64,000 nucleotides of DNA from Flavisolibacter amylovorans (lineage in GTDB: Bacteria; Bacteroidota; Bacteroidia; Chitinophagales; Chitinophagaceae): positions 124,001 to 188,000 of the forward strand of contig NZ_BAABGY010000011.1 of assembly GCF_039541815.1 (NCBI RefSeq), written 5' to 3'. The position numbers were made by a program, and so were the translations under genes. Below the pieces are notes generated by a model. It was not told the origin of the DNA. It made no database searches and was given only the letters and a program-made list of their open reading frames with translations. How positions within the stretch are numbered: the stretch's first letter is position 1; every line of letters begins with the position of its first letter. Below, piece by piece: positions 35,426 to 43,301 of the stretch.

Positions 35426-37624
35426 ATGAAAAAGATTATCAACATAAACCTCTCCGGCAGGGTGATCCCGATCGAGGACGCCGCCTACGAGAGCCTGCAA
35501 CGCTACATCGAGAGCCTGCGTCGCTACTTCGCCCACGAGGAGGGTCGCGACGAGATCATCAACGACATCGAGAGCCGCATCGCGGAGCTGATGGACGCCC
35601 AGGTGAAGAAAGGCGCGCCCGCCGTTTCCGAGGCCGACATGGCCCTCATCATCGATACGATGGGCCGTGTGGAAGATTTCGAGGAAGTGGAAGGCGAAAC
35701 CGCCGGCGCCAGCACGGCCTCCGGTACGGCCTCCGCCGCCGCCGAAGAAGAAAGCGTCTTCTCCCGCACCACCGGCTACAAGCCCCGCGGCCGCCTCTAC
35801 CGCGACAGCAACGACAAGATCCTGGGCGGCGTCTGCTCCGGCATCGCCAACTACTTCAGCATCGACCCCGCCATCGTGCGCATCATCCTGGTGCTGCTCG
35901 TGTTCGGCGCCGGTACCGGCATCCTGCTGTACCTGCTGCTGTGGATCTTCCTGCCGAAGCGTCCCCTCGCCAACAACACGGTGGCGAAGCGCTTCTTCCG
36001 CAACCCCGACGACCGCATCATCGGCGGCGTGGCCGGCGGTATCGCGGCCTACTTCAATAAGGACGCCTGGACGATCCGCCTCATCTGGCTGGCGCCCCTG
36101 CTGCTCAACATCATCCTGGCCGTGCTCAACGCCCTGTTCGACGACCACGACCGCAATTTCTTCCCCGGCGCCTTCGTAGGCTCCTTCACCTTCACGTTCT
36201 TCATCAGCTACGTGGTGCTCTGGATCATCCTGCCCGAGGCCCGCAGCTCCTTTCAGAAGATGGAGATGCGCGGTGAGGACGTAGACGTGCACCGCATCAA
36301 GGAGAACGTGAAGATCGAGATCGAGCAGCTGAAGGCGAAGACGCAGGCCTTTGGCGAAGACGTCAAGGAGCAGGCCCGCCAGTTTGCCGGCAGCGCCCGC
36401 GAATTTGCCGGCGCCGGCCGCACCGTAGCCGGCGACATGACCCAGGCTACCGGCAGCGCCGCCCGCGGCTGCTTCCACATCATCGGCGTCATCCTGAAAG
36501 CCGCGCTCCTGCTGTTCCTCGGCTTTATGGCCTTTATGTTCTTCATGGGCCTCGTGGTACTCATCTTCGGAGGTGCCGGCGAGCTCGCCAATAACTTCCT
36601 GCTCGAAGACCGCGGTCAGAAGTTCCTCGGCTGGAGTGGCCTGCTGCTGCTCTTCGGAGTGCCCTTCGTAGCCCTCATCACCTGGGCCGTGCGCCGCCTG
36701 ATGCGGGTACGCACCCACAACCGCTACCTGGGCTGGTCGTTCGGCGCCCTCTGGCTCATCGGAATCGTGATGGCGGTGCTCTTCGCCGGCTCCATGTTCT
36801 CGAGCTTCCGCCACCTGAGCAAAGTACCCCTCGACGTGCCGGCAACCAGCGTGCAGGACCGCCTCATCGTACGGGTGAACCAGCCTCAGATCGAATACAG
36901 CAACTACTACAGCTTCATCGATGCCGATCGCGACGGCTGGGATGTGAACGAAGACACCATGCGCCTCTCCGATGTGCGTCTGCGCATCGACCGGAGCTCC
37001 GACGCCCAATACCATGTGACCGTTTGGCGCTACAGCCGCGGCGATGGGGGCCGTGAGGCGCTGCGTCGCGCTGAAGCCTTCACCTATCCTGCTTCGGTGG
37101 TCGACTCCTTCCTGAACCTGGGCAGTGGCTTCGCCATCGGACGCGAGCAGAAGTACCGCAACCAATATGTTGTTGTGCAGATCCAGGTGCCCGTCGGTAA
37201 AAAGATCCGCATCGACGCTTCGGTGAACGAGCGGCTCGAAACAGAGCTCGAAGTGGAAGGCCGCCGCCGCTGGTTTGCCGAGCGCGACTGGGACTGGGCC
37301 AATGAAGCACATGCCTGGCAGGTGAACACCGACTACGTGATGACCGAGAGCGGCGAGCTCGTGGACCCGGCCAAACCGGTGACCTCCACCAAAGGCGACG
37401 ACTACGAGTACAAGTCCGGCCGCAGCGACAGCCTGCGCCGCGCGATCGACCAAAAGCGGGAGCAGCTGCAGCGTGACCAGGAGCAGCTCGAGCGCCTGCA
37501 GCGTGAAGACGAGGACCGCGGCACCCGCCCCGCCACCGATTCGGTTGACGGAGCGCCCGCCGCGCAGGCCGGCACCCTCGGCGCCGCCGTTCCTTCCTTC
37601 GATGCGTTTTTCTTAGTTATCTGA
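35426..37624 (+). CDS. PspC-domain membrane protein (double PspC)
   Basis: 732 residues. N-terminal ISGRVIPIEDAAYESLQ-like cytoplasmic part with helical bundle (1-95), then two PspC domains: RLYRDSNDKILGGVCSGIANYF (about residue 125) and KRFFRNPDDRIIGGVAGGIAAYF (about 190), each with a membrane helix. A Gly/Ala/Glu-rich helical linker follows, further transmembrane segments at about 350-480, and a soluble beta-rich C-terminal part with a Gln/Glu/Arg coiled coil. Such Bacteroidota PspC proteins are thought to monitor the membrane together with PadR. Function beyond that is inferred. Confidence 0.88.
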   Translation: MKKIININLSGRVIPIEDAAYESLQRYIESLRRYFAHEEGRDEIINDIESRIAELMDAQVKKGAPAVSEADMALIIDTMGRVEDFEEVEGETAGASTASGTASAAAEEESVFSRTTGYKPRGRLYRDSNDKILGGVCSGIANYFSIDPAIVRIILVLLVFGAGTGILLYLLLWIFLPKRPLANNTVAKRFFRNPDDRIIGGVAGGIAAYFNKDAWTIRLIWLAPLLLNIILAVLNALFDDHDRNFFPGAFVGSFTFTFFISYVVLWIILPEARSSFQKMEMRGEDVDVHRIKENVKIEIEQLKAKTQAFGEDVKEQARQFAGSAREFAGAGRTVAGDMTQATGSAARGCFHIIGVILKAALLLFLGFMAFMFFMGLVVLIFGGAGELANNFLLEDRGQKFLGWSGLLLLFGVPFVALITWAVRRLMRVRTHNRYLGWSFGALWLIGIVMAVLFAGSMFSSFRHLSKVPLDVPATSVQDRLIVRVNQPQIEYSNYYSFIDADRDGWDVNEDTMRLSDVRLRIDRSSDAQYHVTVWRYSRGDGGREALRRAEAFTYPASVVDSFLNLGSGFAIGREQKYRNQYVVVQIQVPVGKKIRIDASVNERLETELEVEGRRRWFAERDWDWANEAHAWQVNTDYVMTESGELVDPAKPVTSTKGDDYEYKSGRSDSLRRAIDQKREQLQRDQEQLERLQREDEDRGTRPATDSVDGAPAAQAGTLGAAVPSFDAFFLVI

Positions 37625-37735
37625 CCCACCCGACTCCGGACCCTCCTGACCACGTATGACCGACCACCGATTGATACACGGGCCCGGACCAGGATACCTT
37701 GGTTGAAGTTGCCCCGCTACGGCGGGGAAACCTCG

Positions 37736-37766
37736 GGGCCCTCAATTCTTTGAGGGCCCTTTTTTA
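37736..37766 (+). terminator. Terminator after pspC operon
   Basis: Stem GGGCCCTCAA/TTGAGGGCCC followed by TTTTTT. Confidence 0.8.
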
Positions 37767-37767
37767 T

Positions 37768-37816
37768 TATCTGAGATCTGTGATCTCGGATCTGTGATCT
37801 CGGATTTCAGATTGTG
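37768..37816. repeat. GATC-heptad array, cleanest copy
   Basis: Seven consecutive 7-nt units: TATCTGA, GATCTGT, GATCTCG, GATCTGT, GATCTCG, GATTTCA, GATTGTG. GATC occurs every 7 nt four times. Confidence 0.9.
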
Positions 37817-37908
37817 AAGGATATGGTCGCCCATGGAAGTATCCCTTTAGCATTACATGATTCGAAGAGCTTCCTCACGGGAACGCAGCTACCACAGAAA
37901 CGACCCCT

Positions 37909-37945
37909 TACCAATAAACCAATAGACCATTAAACCAATAAACTA
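37909..37945. repeat. TTTATTGG octad array (inverted)
   Basis: On the minus strand GTTTATTG / GTTTAATG / GTCTATTG / GTTTATTG / GTAA, ending 8 nt before the ATG at 37953. Confidence 0.85.
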
Positions 37946-37952
37946 CCTCCTC

Positions 37953-38327
37953 ATGAAAAAGCAGGTATTCCTACTTCTGAGCGCGCTCTTCTTCCTGGCC
38001 TCGTGCAGCACCTGGCAGGAGCGGCCGGCGGATCCGCAGGACATCGCGCGGCTCAACGAGGCGCTCGACCGGGCCCGCTCCGAAGGCGCCGCCTGGACAA
38101 CGTCGCCCGCCCGGATCGCCCGGCACCTGTTTCCGCCGGTAGCCCATTCCGGCTCGCGCTCCTACAGCATCAACGAGCGGGGGCGCTCGGGCCGCAAGCG
38201 CCGCGTCACCGTAGTGGAAGAAGGCCGTATCGGCAGCGGCCTGCGTGGCCTGCGCCACCGCATCCGCCTCCGCTCCGACGACGACGGCTGGCACATCGTC
38301 AGCTACGACTTCTCGGAAAAGCGCTGA
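37953..38327 (+). CDS. Small lipoprotein of unknown function
   Basis: 124 residues, lipobox Cys18 (LFFLASCSTWQ). The mature part is basic (RSGRKRRVTVVEEGRIGSGL) and ends in a short beta hairpin (HRIRLRSDDDGWHIVSYDFSEK). No family is recognised. It is flanked on both sides by tandem arrays (octads upstream, 35-nt repeats downstream). Confidence 0.7.
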   Translation: MKKQVFLLLSALFFLASCSTWQERPADPQDIARLNEALDRARSEGAAWTTSPARIARHLFPPVAHSGSRSYSINERGRSGRKRRVTVVEEGRIGSGLRGLRHRIRLRSDDDGWHIVSYDFSEKR

Positions 38328-38402
38328 TCGCTTTGCTGCGGGAGCACAACGTCGGCAGACGACGCGCCACGTAACACGACTGTCCGTAATCAACAAACCA
38401 AT

Positions 38403-38545
38403 GTTGTTCGTAGTCTCCGACTGCAAATCCAACAACCGTTGTTCGTAGTCTCCGACTGCAAATCCAACAACCGTTGTTCGTAGTCTGTGACTACGAACCT
38501 AAACCAACGTTGTCCGTAGTCTCCGACTACGGACCAAAACCAAAC
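38403..38545. repeat. 35-nt tandem array, 4 units, abutting a start codon
   Basis: Units 1 and 2 (38403-38437, 38438-38472) are identical over 35 nt; units 3 and 4 (38473-38508, 38509-38545) are 36-37 nt and diverged. Each contains GTAGTCTCCGACTAC-like hairpin sequence and opens with GTTGT(T/C)CG. The unit is 5 x 7 nt. The array ends 3 nt before the ATG at 38549. Confidence 0.9.
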
Positions 38546-38548
38546 ATC

Positions 38549-39424
38549 ATGAAAAAGTTCCTCCGCATTGCCGGCTATACTGCCGGTACAGCCCTCCTCT
38601 TGCTTGCGCTCGTCTTCTTCGTGGCCTGGCGCTCGCCCAAATACTACCGCACCAGCGGCACGCACGGCGCCTATCCCATCGTGGCCTTCAAAGACTACAG
38701 CGGCGAGCACCCGCGGCCCTATGTGATCGGCACGCCGGCAGTGACCGTATTCGGCGCCGCCCACACCCGCGATCCGAAAGACAGCCAGCTCCTCCTCATC
38801 GACGCCCGCTGGAAGGCGCTCCGCCCCACCGTGGCCCTCGTGGAAGGCCGCCTCGGCTTCCTCCTGCCCGGCATCATGGATCCCGTCAGGAACCTCGGCG
38901 AAGGCGGTCATGTAAAAGCCCTCGCATCGGCCGACGGCATCCCGGTATACAACTGGGACCTCGACAAGGAAACGCTTGCGCAGGGCCTCTCGAAGCGGTT
39001 CCCGCCGGCACAGGTGGCGCTGGCACAGGTGCTGAACCCATACTTCGGGCAGCTGCGCTTCGGCAAGCCTTCCGACCCGGCGGCCTTTCTCGCGCCCTTC
39101 TTCGAGCGGGCCCGGTATGTGGGCATGCAGGACTCGCTGAAGACCATTGCTGATATCGACCGCCTCTGGCAGCGCTACTTTTCCGGCACCGACTGGCGCA
39201 ACGTTTCCGACGAGCACGCGCTGCCCGGCTACCTCGCCGAAATGATGGCCGCCGGCAACGACCTGCGCAACCAGCAGCTCGTGGCCGCGGTGAAGGAGCT
39301 GACGGCAAAAGGCGAGCGGGTGTTCGTACTCTGCGGCTCCAGCCATGCCTTCTGCGTAGCGCCTTCCTTCAGCCCCACCACCGCCCTGCTGCCCACGGCT
39401 GCCCGCGACCTGGCAGACCGCTGA
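38549..39424 (+). CDS. TraB/GumN-like exported or membrane-anchored protein
   Basis: 291 residues with one N-terminal membrane helix (TAGTALLLLALVFFVAW). After a short linker comes VTVFGAAHTRDPKDSQLLLID with the glycine-His element, then LRPTVALVEGR, and near the end a GSSHAF motif. This G-x-x-H / P-x-x-V-x-x-E / G-x-x-H pattern is that of the TraB/GumN/PrgY superfamily of putative metallo-hydrolases. The active residues seen are His at about 75, Glu at about 102 and His near 274. A 35-nt tandem array fills its 5' region. Confidence 0.6.
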   Translation: MKKFLRIAGYTAGTALLLLALVFFVAWRSPKYYRTSGTHGAYPIVAFKDYSGEHPRPYVIGTPAVTVFGAAHTRDPKDSQLLLIDARWKALRPTVALVEGRLGFLLPGIMDPVRNLGEGGHVKALASADGIPVYNWDLDKETLAQGLSKRFPPAQVALAQVLNPYFGQLRFGKPSDPAAFLAPFFERARYVGMQDSLKTIADIDRLWQRYFSGTDWRNVSDEHALPGYLAEMMAAGNDLRNQQLVAAVKELTAKGERVFVLCGSSHAFCVAPSFSPTTALLPTAARDLADR

Positions 39425-39460
39425 GCGCACCGTAATGCTACCCGTTAAAAAACAAACCCC

Positions 39461-40522
39461 ATGACCTTCCGGCCCTTTACGCGCCCCCGCCGACTCCTGC
39501 TGCTCGGCGCGCTCCTGACCCTGATCTATTGTACCTGCTACCACCTTTGGTACCATCCGCCCGAAGCCGGTCCTGGCCCATTTCGCCTGGCGCAGTCGCT
39601 GAAAGGCCACCGGTCGGTGATCTGGACGGCCCGCTTCCTCCCCGGCGACTCGCTCGTGCTCAGTGCGGGTGCCGATTCGACGCTGTCGCTCTGGCGCCGC
39701 TCCGGCGGGCCCGCACTCCGCAGCTGGAAGGGGCCGTCGGGCATCACCTACCTGGCGCTGAGTCGCGACGGCCGCTATGCTGCGACGGCCGGGTACGACG
39801 CCCGCGTCAGGATCTGGAGCCTCCCTGACGGTGCCTTGCTGCATACGCTCGAAGGCCCGGCCCGCACTACCTGGACGGTGCACTTCAGTCCCGACGCGTC
39901 GGTGGTGGCGGCCGGCAGCGAGGAAGGGCATGTGTTTCTGTGGAACCGCGCCAGCGGCCAGCTGCTGCAGCGCCTGAAGGGGCACCAGCGCAATGTGTGG
40001 GACCTGGCTTTCTCACCCGATGGGGGCACACTCGTATCGGGCTCTTTCGACCGGACCATCAACGTATGGAACGCCCGCAGCGGCGCCCTCCTGCGCACCC
40101 TTACCGATCACGACGAAACGGTGGTGGCGCTCGACTGGAGCCGGGACGGGACGCTGATGGCCAGTACCTCCGACGATTGCACGGTGAAGCTCTGGAACAC
40201 CCGCACCTGGACCGTGCTGCGGAGCCTCTCCACACCAGAGCACCAGCAGGGCGTGCACTTCCGTGCCGACGGGCGGCAGCTCATCACGAGCGGGCGCGAC
40301 AAGACGCAGTTTGGTGAGCTGCTGCAAAACTTCATCGGCGACAGCCACTACAATAAAGGCATCTCCATGCGGCTCTGGGACGTGCCAACTGGCAAGCTGC
40401 TCCAAACCTTCCGCCACCACGCCAACGACGTCAACGACGTGCAGTTCAGCTCCGACGGGCGCGCTATCGTGGCCGCGGGCGCCGACGGGGAGGTCTCTGT
40501 TTGGGAAGAGTACAGGTTGTAG
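39461..40522 (+). CDS. WD40 beta-propeller protein, membrane anchored
   Basis: 353 residues. A short N-terminal hydrophobic anchor (LLLLGALLTLIYCTCYHLWY) precedes seven WD40-like blades, each with a terminal [IVL]-W dipeptide: STLSLWRR, ARVRIWSL, GHVFLWNR, RTINVWNA, CTVKLWNT, ISMRLWDV and GEVSVWEE. The GH/SxDG elements (FSPDGGTLVSGS) are well kept. It probably faces the periplasm and forms a binding platform; partner unknown. It begins 36 nt after the TraB-like gene and may be cotranscribed. Confidence 0.85.
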   Translation: MTFRPFTRPRRLLLLGALLTLIYCTCYHLWYHPPEAGPGPFRLAQSLKGHRSVIWTARFLPGDSLVLSAGADSTLSLWRRSGGPALRSWKGPSGITYLALSRDGRYAATAGYDARVRIWSLPDGALLHTLEGPARTTWTVHFSPDASVVAAGSEEGHVFLWNRASGQLLQRLKGHQRNVWDLAFSPDGGTLVSGSFDRTINVWNARSGALLRTLTDHDETVVALDWSRDGTLMASTSDDCTVKLWNTRTWTVLRSLSTPEHQQGVHFRADGRQLITSGRDKTQFGELLQNFIGDSHYNKGISMRLWDVPTGKLLQTFRHHANDVNDVQFSSDGRAIVAAGADGEVSVWEEYRL

Positions 40523-40555
40523 GGGTTTTGGAGGTTTTAAGGGTTTTGGAGGTTG
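40517..40555. repeat. 9-nt unit array (ACCTCCAAA family)
   Basis: On the minus strand ACCTCCAAA / ACCCTTAAA / ACCTCCAAA / ACCCCTACA, period 9. Related arrays are at 23718-23740 and 44344-44385. Confidence 0.75.
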
Positions 40556-40672
40556 CGCGATGCGTGTCAAAAAGAAGTGTACCGGCAGTAACCATCAACC
40601 AAGCCAACCTCCTGTGCCGAGAATGAATGCAAAAGAGATCGGTGTAATAAGGAAAGCCCGTCTTTAGGTGAC

Positions 40673-40702
40673 CTTTACCAATAAACTAATAGACCAATAA
40701 AC
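40673..40702. repeat. TTTATTGG octad array (inverted) before gcvT
   Basis: Minus-strand units GTTTATTG / GTCTATTA / GTTTATTG / GTAA, ending 20 nt before the -7 box of gcvT. Confidence 0.85.
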
Positions 40703-40722
40703 AGCCGCGCAGCGGCTTTCCT

Positions 40723-40730
40723 TACTTTTG
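40723..40730 (+). promoter_or_regulatory. -7 box of gcvT
   Basis: TACTTTTG, a perfect TAnnTTTG, 18 nt before the ATG at 40749. Confidence 0.65.
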
Positions 40731-40748
40731 CTCCCTTAATTGACTTGC

Positions 40749-41855
40749 ATGAAGCAAACGCCGTTCACCCAGAAACACATTGAAGCCGGGGCCAAGATGG
40801 CCGAATTCGCCGGGTACAACATGCCGATCTCCTATTCGGGCATCAACGAAGAGCACGCCACCGTGCGGCGCAACGCGGGCGTATTCGACGTCAGCCACAT
40901 GGGCGAATTCATCCTCAAGGGTGAAGGAGCGCTCGACCTCATCCAGCGCGTGACCTCCAACGACGCCTCCAAGCTCACCGTGGGCAAGGCGCAATACAGC
41001 TGCCTGCCCAACGAGCAGGGCGGCATTGTAGACGACCTGCTGGTGTACTGCATCGAGGAGAACAAGGTGTACATGCTCGTGGTGAATGCCTCCAACATCG
41101 AGAAAGACTGGAACTGGATCCAGAAGCATAACACCCCCCTCCCGGGGGGGCAAGGGGGGGTGGTCGAAATGCACAACATCTCCGAGGAGACCTGCCTGCT
41201 CGCCGTACAGGGCCCCAACGCCACCAAGATCCTGCAGACCCTCACCGACATGGACATCCTCAACCTCAAATACTACACCTTCGTGAAAGGCCGCTTCGCC
41301 GGCGTCGACAACGTGCTGGTGAGCGCAACGGGTTACACCGGTGCGGGCGGAGTGGAGATCTATTTCGAAGACAAGGACGGCAATGCCGAGACCATCTGGA
41401 ACGCCATCTTCGAAGCCGGAGCCCCGCAGGGACTGAAGCCGATCGGCCTCGCCGCCCGCGATACGCTGCGCCTCGAGATGGGCTTCGCGCTTTATGGCAA
41501 CGACATCGACGACACTACGTCGCCGCTCGAGGCCGGCCTCGGCTGGATCACCAAGTTCACGAAGGACTTTACCGCCAAAGAAATCCTCCAGAAGCAAAAA
41601 GAGCAGGGCATCACGCGCAAGCTCGTGGGCTTCGAGATGGTCGACAAGGGCATTCCGCGTCACCACTATCCCATCGTGAACGAAGCGGGCGAGGAGATCG
41701 GCTACGTCACCTCCGGCACGCAGAGCCCCTCGCTCGGCAAGGCCATCGGCATGGGCTATGTGCGTAAGGACCTGTCGGAGATCGACTCCGAGATCTACGT
41801 CAAGGTGCGCGACAAGCAGCTCAAGGCCAAAGTGGTGAAGATTCCGTTTGCTTAA
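40749..41855 (+). CDS. gcvT: Glycine cleavage system aminomethyltransferase (T protein)
   Basis: 368 residues. It transfers the aminomethyl carbon from H protein to tetrahydrofolate. Family features: MPISYSGINEEHATVRRNAGVFDVSHMGEF-type start (about residues 24-55), VYCIEENKVYMLVVNASNIEKDW, GYTGAGGVEIYFE, PIGLAARDTLRLEMGFALYG and the ending GKAIGMGYV. An in-frame insertion of about 8 Pro/Gly residues (TPLPGGQGG, residues about 129-137) looks like intergenic repeat DNA (see findings). TTG at 40740 is in frame, but ATG 40749 fits the family. H and P proteins are not in the window. Confidence 0.95.
   Translation: MKQTPFTQKHIEAGAKMAEFAGYNMPISYSGINEEHATVRRNAGVFDVSHMGEFILKGEGALDLIQRVTSNDASKLTVGKAQYSCLPNEQGGIVDDLLVYCIEENKVYMLVVNASNIEKDWNWIQKHNTPLPGGQGGVVEMHNISEETCLLAVQGPNATKILQTLTDMDILNLKYYTFVKGRFAGVDNVLVSATGYTGAGGVEIYFEDKDGNAETIWNAIFEAGAPQGLKPIGLAARDTLRLEMGFALYGNDIDDTTSPLEAGLGWITKFTKDFTAKEILQKQKEQGITRKLVGFEMVDKGIPRHHYPIVNEAGEEIGYVTSGTQSPSLGKAIGMGYVRKDLSEIDSEIYVKVRDKQLKAKVVKIPFA
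41133..41163. repeat. C/G-run repeat inside gcvT
   Basis: A run of six C, a CTCCC step, seven G, CAA and seven G inside the reading frame, the style of the intergenic repeat seen at 61979-62017 and related to the GC-runs at 30696-30720 and 42684-42712. Confidence 0.6.
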
Positions 41856-41938
41856 TGGGATAATGGGGTGATGGGGTAATGGGATAATTGAATCCATGGC
41901 CTCATTACCCCATTAGCATATTACCCCATTACCCCATT
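41856..41938. repeat. Two facing GGGGTAAT octad arrays
   Basis: GGGATAAT / GGGGTGAT / GGGGTAAT / GGGATAAT (41856-41884), then the complementary sense CATTACCC / CATTAGCA / TATTACCC / CATTACCC (41901-41938). They fill the whole gcvT-comB gap and could form a long imperfect stem. Confidence 0.85.
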
Positions 41939-41943
41939 CAAAA

Positions 41944-42684
41944 ATGACAATGACCAACAATAAGCCCAGTTTATATACCTGTCTCTCGCCCGCGCTGCTG
42001 CACCTCTACGACGTGCGCGACTGCATCGTGGTGGTGATCGATGTGCTGCGCGCCACGAGCACCATGGCCACAGCCCTGTACAACGGCGCCAAGGAAATCA
42101 TCCCCGTAGATTCGGTGGAGCGCTGCATCCAGCTGGGTAAGGACCTCCAGTGCATCACCGCCGGCGAGCGCGACGGCATGGTGGCGCCGGGACTGCAGTA
42201 CGGCAACTCCTCCTTCGAATATCCCCGCGAGTTCATCGGCGGCAAGACGCTGGTGCTCACCACTACCAACGGCACCAAGCTGCTCCACATGGCCCTCGCA
42301 AAGGGTGCCACGGAGATCATCACCGGCGCCTTCCTCAACCTCTCCGCCGTGTGCGACCACCTCGCCGCGCAGAAGAAGAACGTGATCCTCGGCTGCGCCG
42401 CCTGGAAAGACAAGCCCAATATCGAAGACACGCTCTTCGCCGGCGCCGTCGTATCCCGCATCAAGGAGCACTTCACCGTCAACTGCGATGCCTCGCATAT
42501 GGCCGAGTGCCTGTATGGCCTCGCCAAGGACGACATGTACGCCTTCATGAAAAAGAACGACGCCTCGCACTACCACCGCCTCACCGGCTTCGGCCTCGAG
42601 AAGGACATCCGCCACTGCCTCACGCCCGACCTCGCCAATGTGCTGCCGCAGTACCAGGACGGAAAGCTCACAATAGCCCCCTGA
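41944..42684 (+). CDS. comB: 2-phosphosulfolactate phosphatase, ComB family
   Basis: 246 residues. The fold-defining segments are CIVVVIDVLRATSTMATALYNGA, AGERDGMVAPGLQYGNSSFEY, TLVLTTTNGTKLLH and NVILGCAAWKDKPNIEDTLFAG. In methanogens ComB acts in coenzyme M synthesis; in Bacteroidota the enzyme is instead linked to sulfonolipid or sulfolactate metabolism, but this is not shown here. Conserved acidic residues for Mg2+ are present. ATG 41944 and ATG 41950 are both possible. Followed by a terminator-bearing compound repeat. Confidence 0.88.
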   Translation: MTMTNNKPSLYTCLSPALLHLYDVRDCIVVVIDVLRATSTMATALYNGAKEIIPVDSVERCIQLGKDLQCITAGERDGMVAPGLQYGNSSFEYPREFIGGKTLVLTTTNGTKLLHMALAKGATEIITGAFLNLSAVCDHLAAQKKNVILGCAAWKDKPNIEDTLFAGAVVSRIKEHFTVNCDASHMAECLYGLAKDDMYAFMKKNDASHYHRLTGFGLEKDIRHCLTPDLANVLPQYQDGKLTIAP

Positions 42685-42797
42685 CCCCCTGCCCCTGTCC
42701 CCCGGAGGGGGAACATAGGCCGGTCTTTCCTTCTGGTTTTAGACTTTTCTCGAAGCACTTTTATACGAAAGCCCCGACACTGTCGGGGCTTTCTACG
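42684..42797. repeat. Compound element: GC-run palindrome plus terminator
   Basis: CCCCGGAGGGGGAACATAGG, a T-rich spacer, then the hairpin GAAAGCCCCGACA/TGTCGGGGCTTTC (42767-42793). The same order occurs at 30690-30805. Confidence 0.7.
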
Positions 42798-42829
42798 TTA
42801 AGAGCGTAGAAGGGATGCGGGAAGAAGGG

Positions 42830-42869
42830 GAGTACTTGAGTAACAGAGTACATGAGTACTTGAGCAAAT
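42830..42869. repeat. GAGTACTT octad array
   Basis: 8-nt units GAGTACTT / GAGTAACA / GAGTACAT / GAGTACTT / GAGCAAAT. Confidence 0.8.
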
Positions 42870-43035
42870 AAGGGATAGGAAAGGAGACCTCCCTCTTCTC
42901 ATGTATTCATTGATCGGGTACTTATGCACTCAAACATCGACCCCAAGTGCTTTAGGAAAGCCTCCCTTCGGAGAAGAACGTAGCACTTTAAGTTCCCCCT
43001 ACGGGGGACAGGGGGCTGGGACCGCACGCACAAAA

Positions 43036-43059
43036 AGGCCCTGCACGAAAGCAGGGCCC
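43036..43059 (-). terminator. Terminator 4 nt after the basic ORF
   Basis: Stem GGCCCTGC/GCAGGGCC with a short loop, followed on the minus strand by TTTTTG. Its position right after a stop codon (43063) suggests that a gene did or does end here. Confidence 0.75.
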
Positions 43060-43062
43060 GTT

Positions 43063-43191
43063 TCAACCTGTAAAACGAGTACTGGTATCCTTACGGCGCT
43101 GCAGTGCAAGGCCGGCGAGGGTAGCTGTTTTCTTGGACGCTGAGGCGGTGGTGTTCCTGCGGGCGCGCTTTTTATTTTTTCGGGAAGCTGC
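43063..43191 (-). pseudogene. Basic 42-codon ORF lacking a start codon
   Basis: Between TGA at 43192-43194 and the TGA at 43063 the minus strand encodes RKNKKRARRNTTASASKK and then TATLAGLALQRRKDTSTRFTG, with codon use like its neighbours and a terminator just after. It contains no ATG, GTG or TTG. An A-rich run (AAAAAATAAAAAG on the minus strand) lies at its beginning, so a frameshift from the adjacent frame (NFDFLEQLPEK) is possible. Family unknown. It may be a decayed small DNA-binding protein or chance. Confidence 0.35.
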
Positions 43192-43301
43192 TCAAGGAAA
43201 TCAAAATTCAACAGTTAAAAAGGCTGACGCCGGCACCCGTAGCTACCAACGCCGCCCCTGTCGTCGTATCCGTTTTTGACTTTTGACTTCGCATATCGTG
43301 A

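Larger units (their letters stand above)
37625..37952. other. Intergenic stretch, terminator and arrays
   Basis: 328 nt. It holds GCCCCGCTACGGCGGGG, a strong terminator (37736-37766), a GATC-heptad array (37768-37816) and a TTTATTGG octad array (37909-37945) immediately before the next gene. Nothing coding is seen. Confidence 0.7.
42685..43301. other. Intergenic stretch with repeats and a possible gene remnant
   Basis: 617 nt. Contents: the compound terminator element, a GAGTACTT octad array (42830-42869), an inverted CCCCCTACGGGGG element (42993-43016), a minus-strand terminator (43036-43059) directly after a start-less basic ORF (43063-43191), and CAAAATTCAA / TTTTGAC heptads (43199-43220, 43269-43292). 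Confidence 0.65.

Noticed and set aside
35411..37453. Long minus-strand ORF opposite pspC
   Set aside because: Same cause; the plus strand encodes clear PspC domains.
38403..38545. CRISPR array
   Set aside because: Units are directly adjacent without spacers, and no cas genes are in the window.
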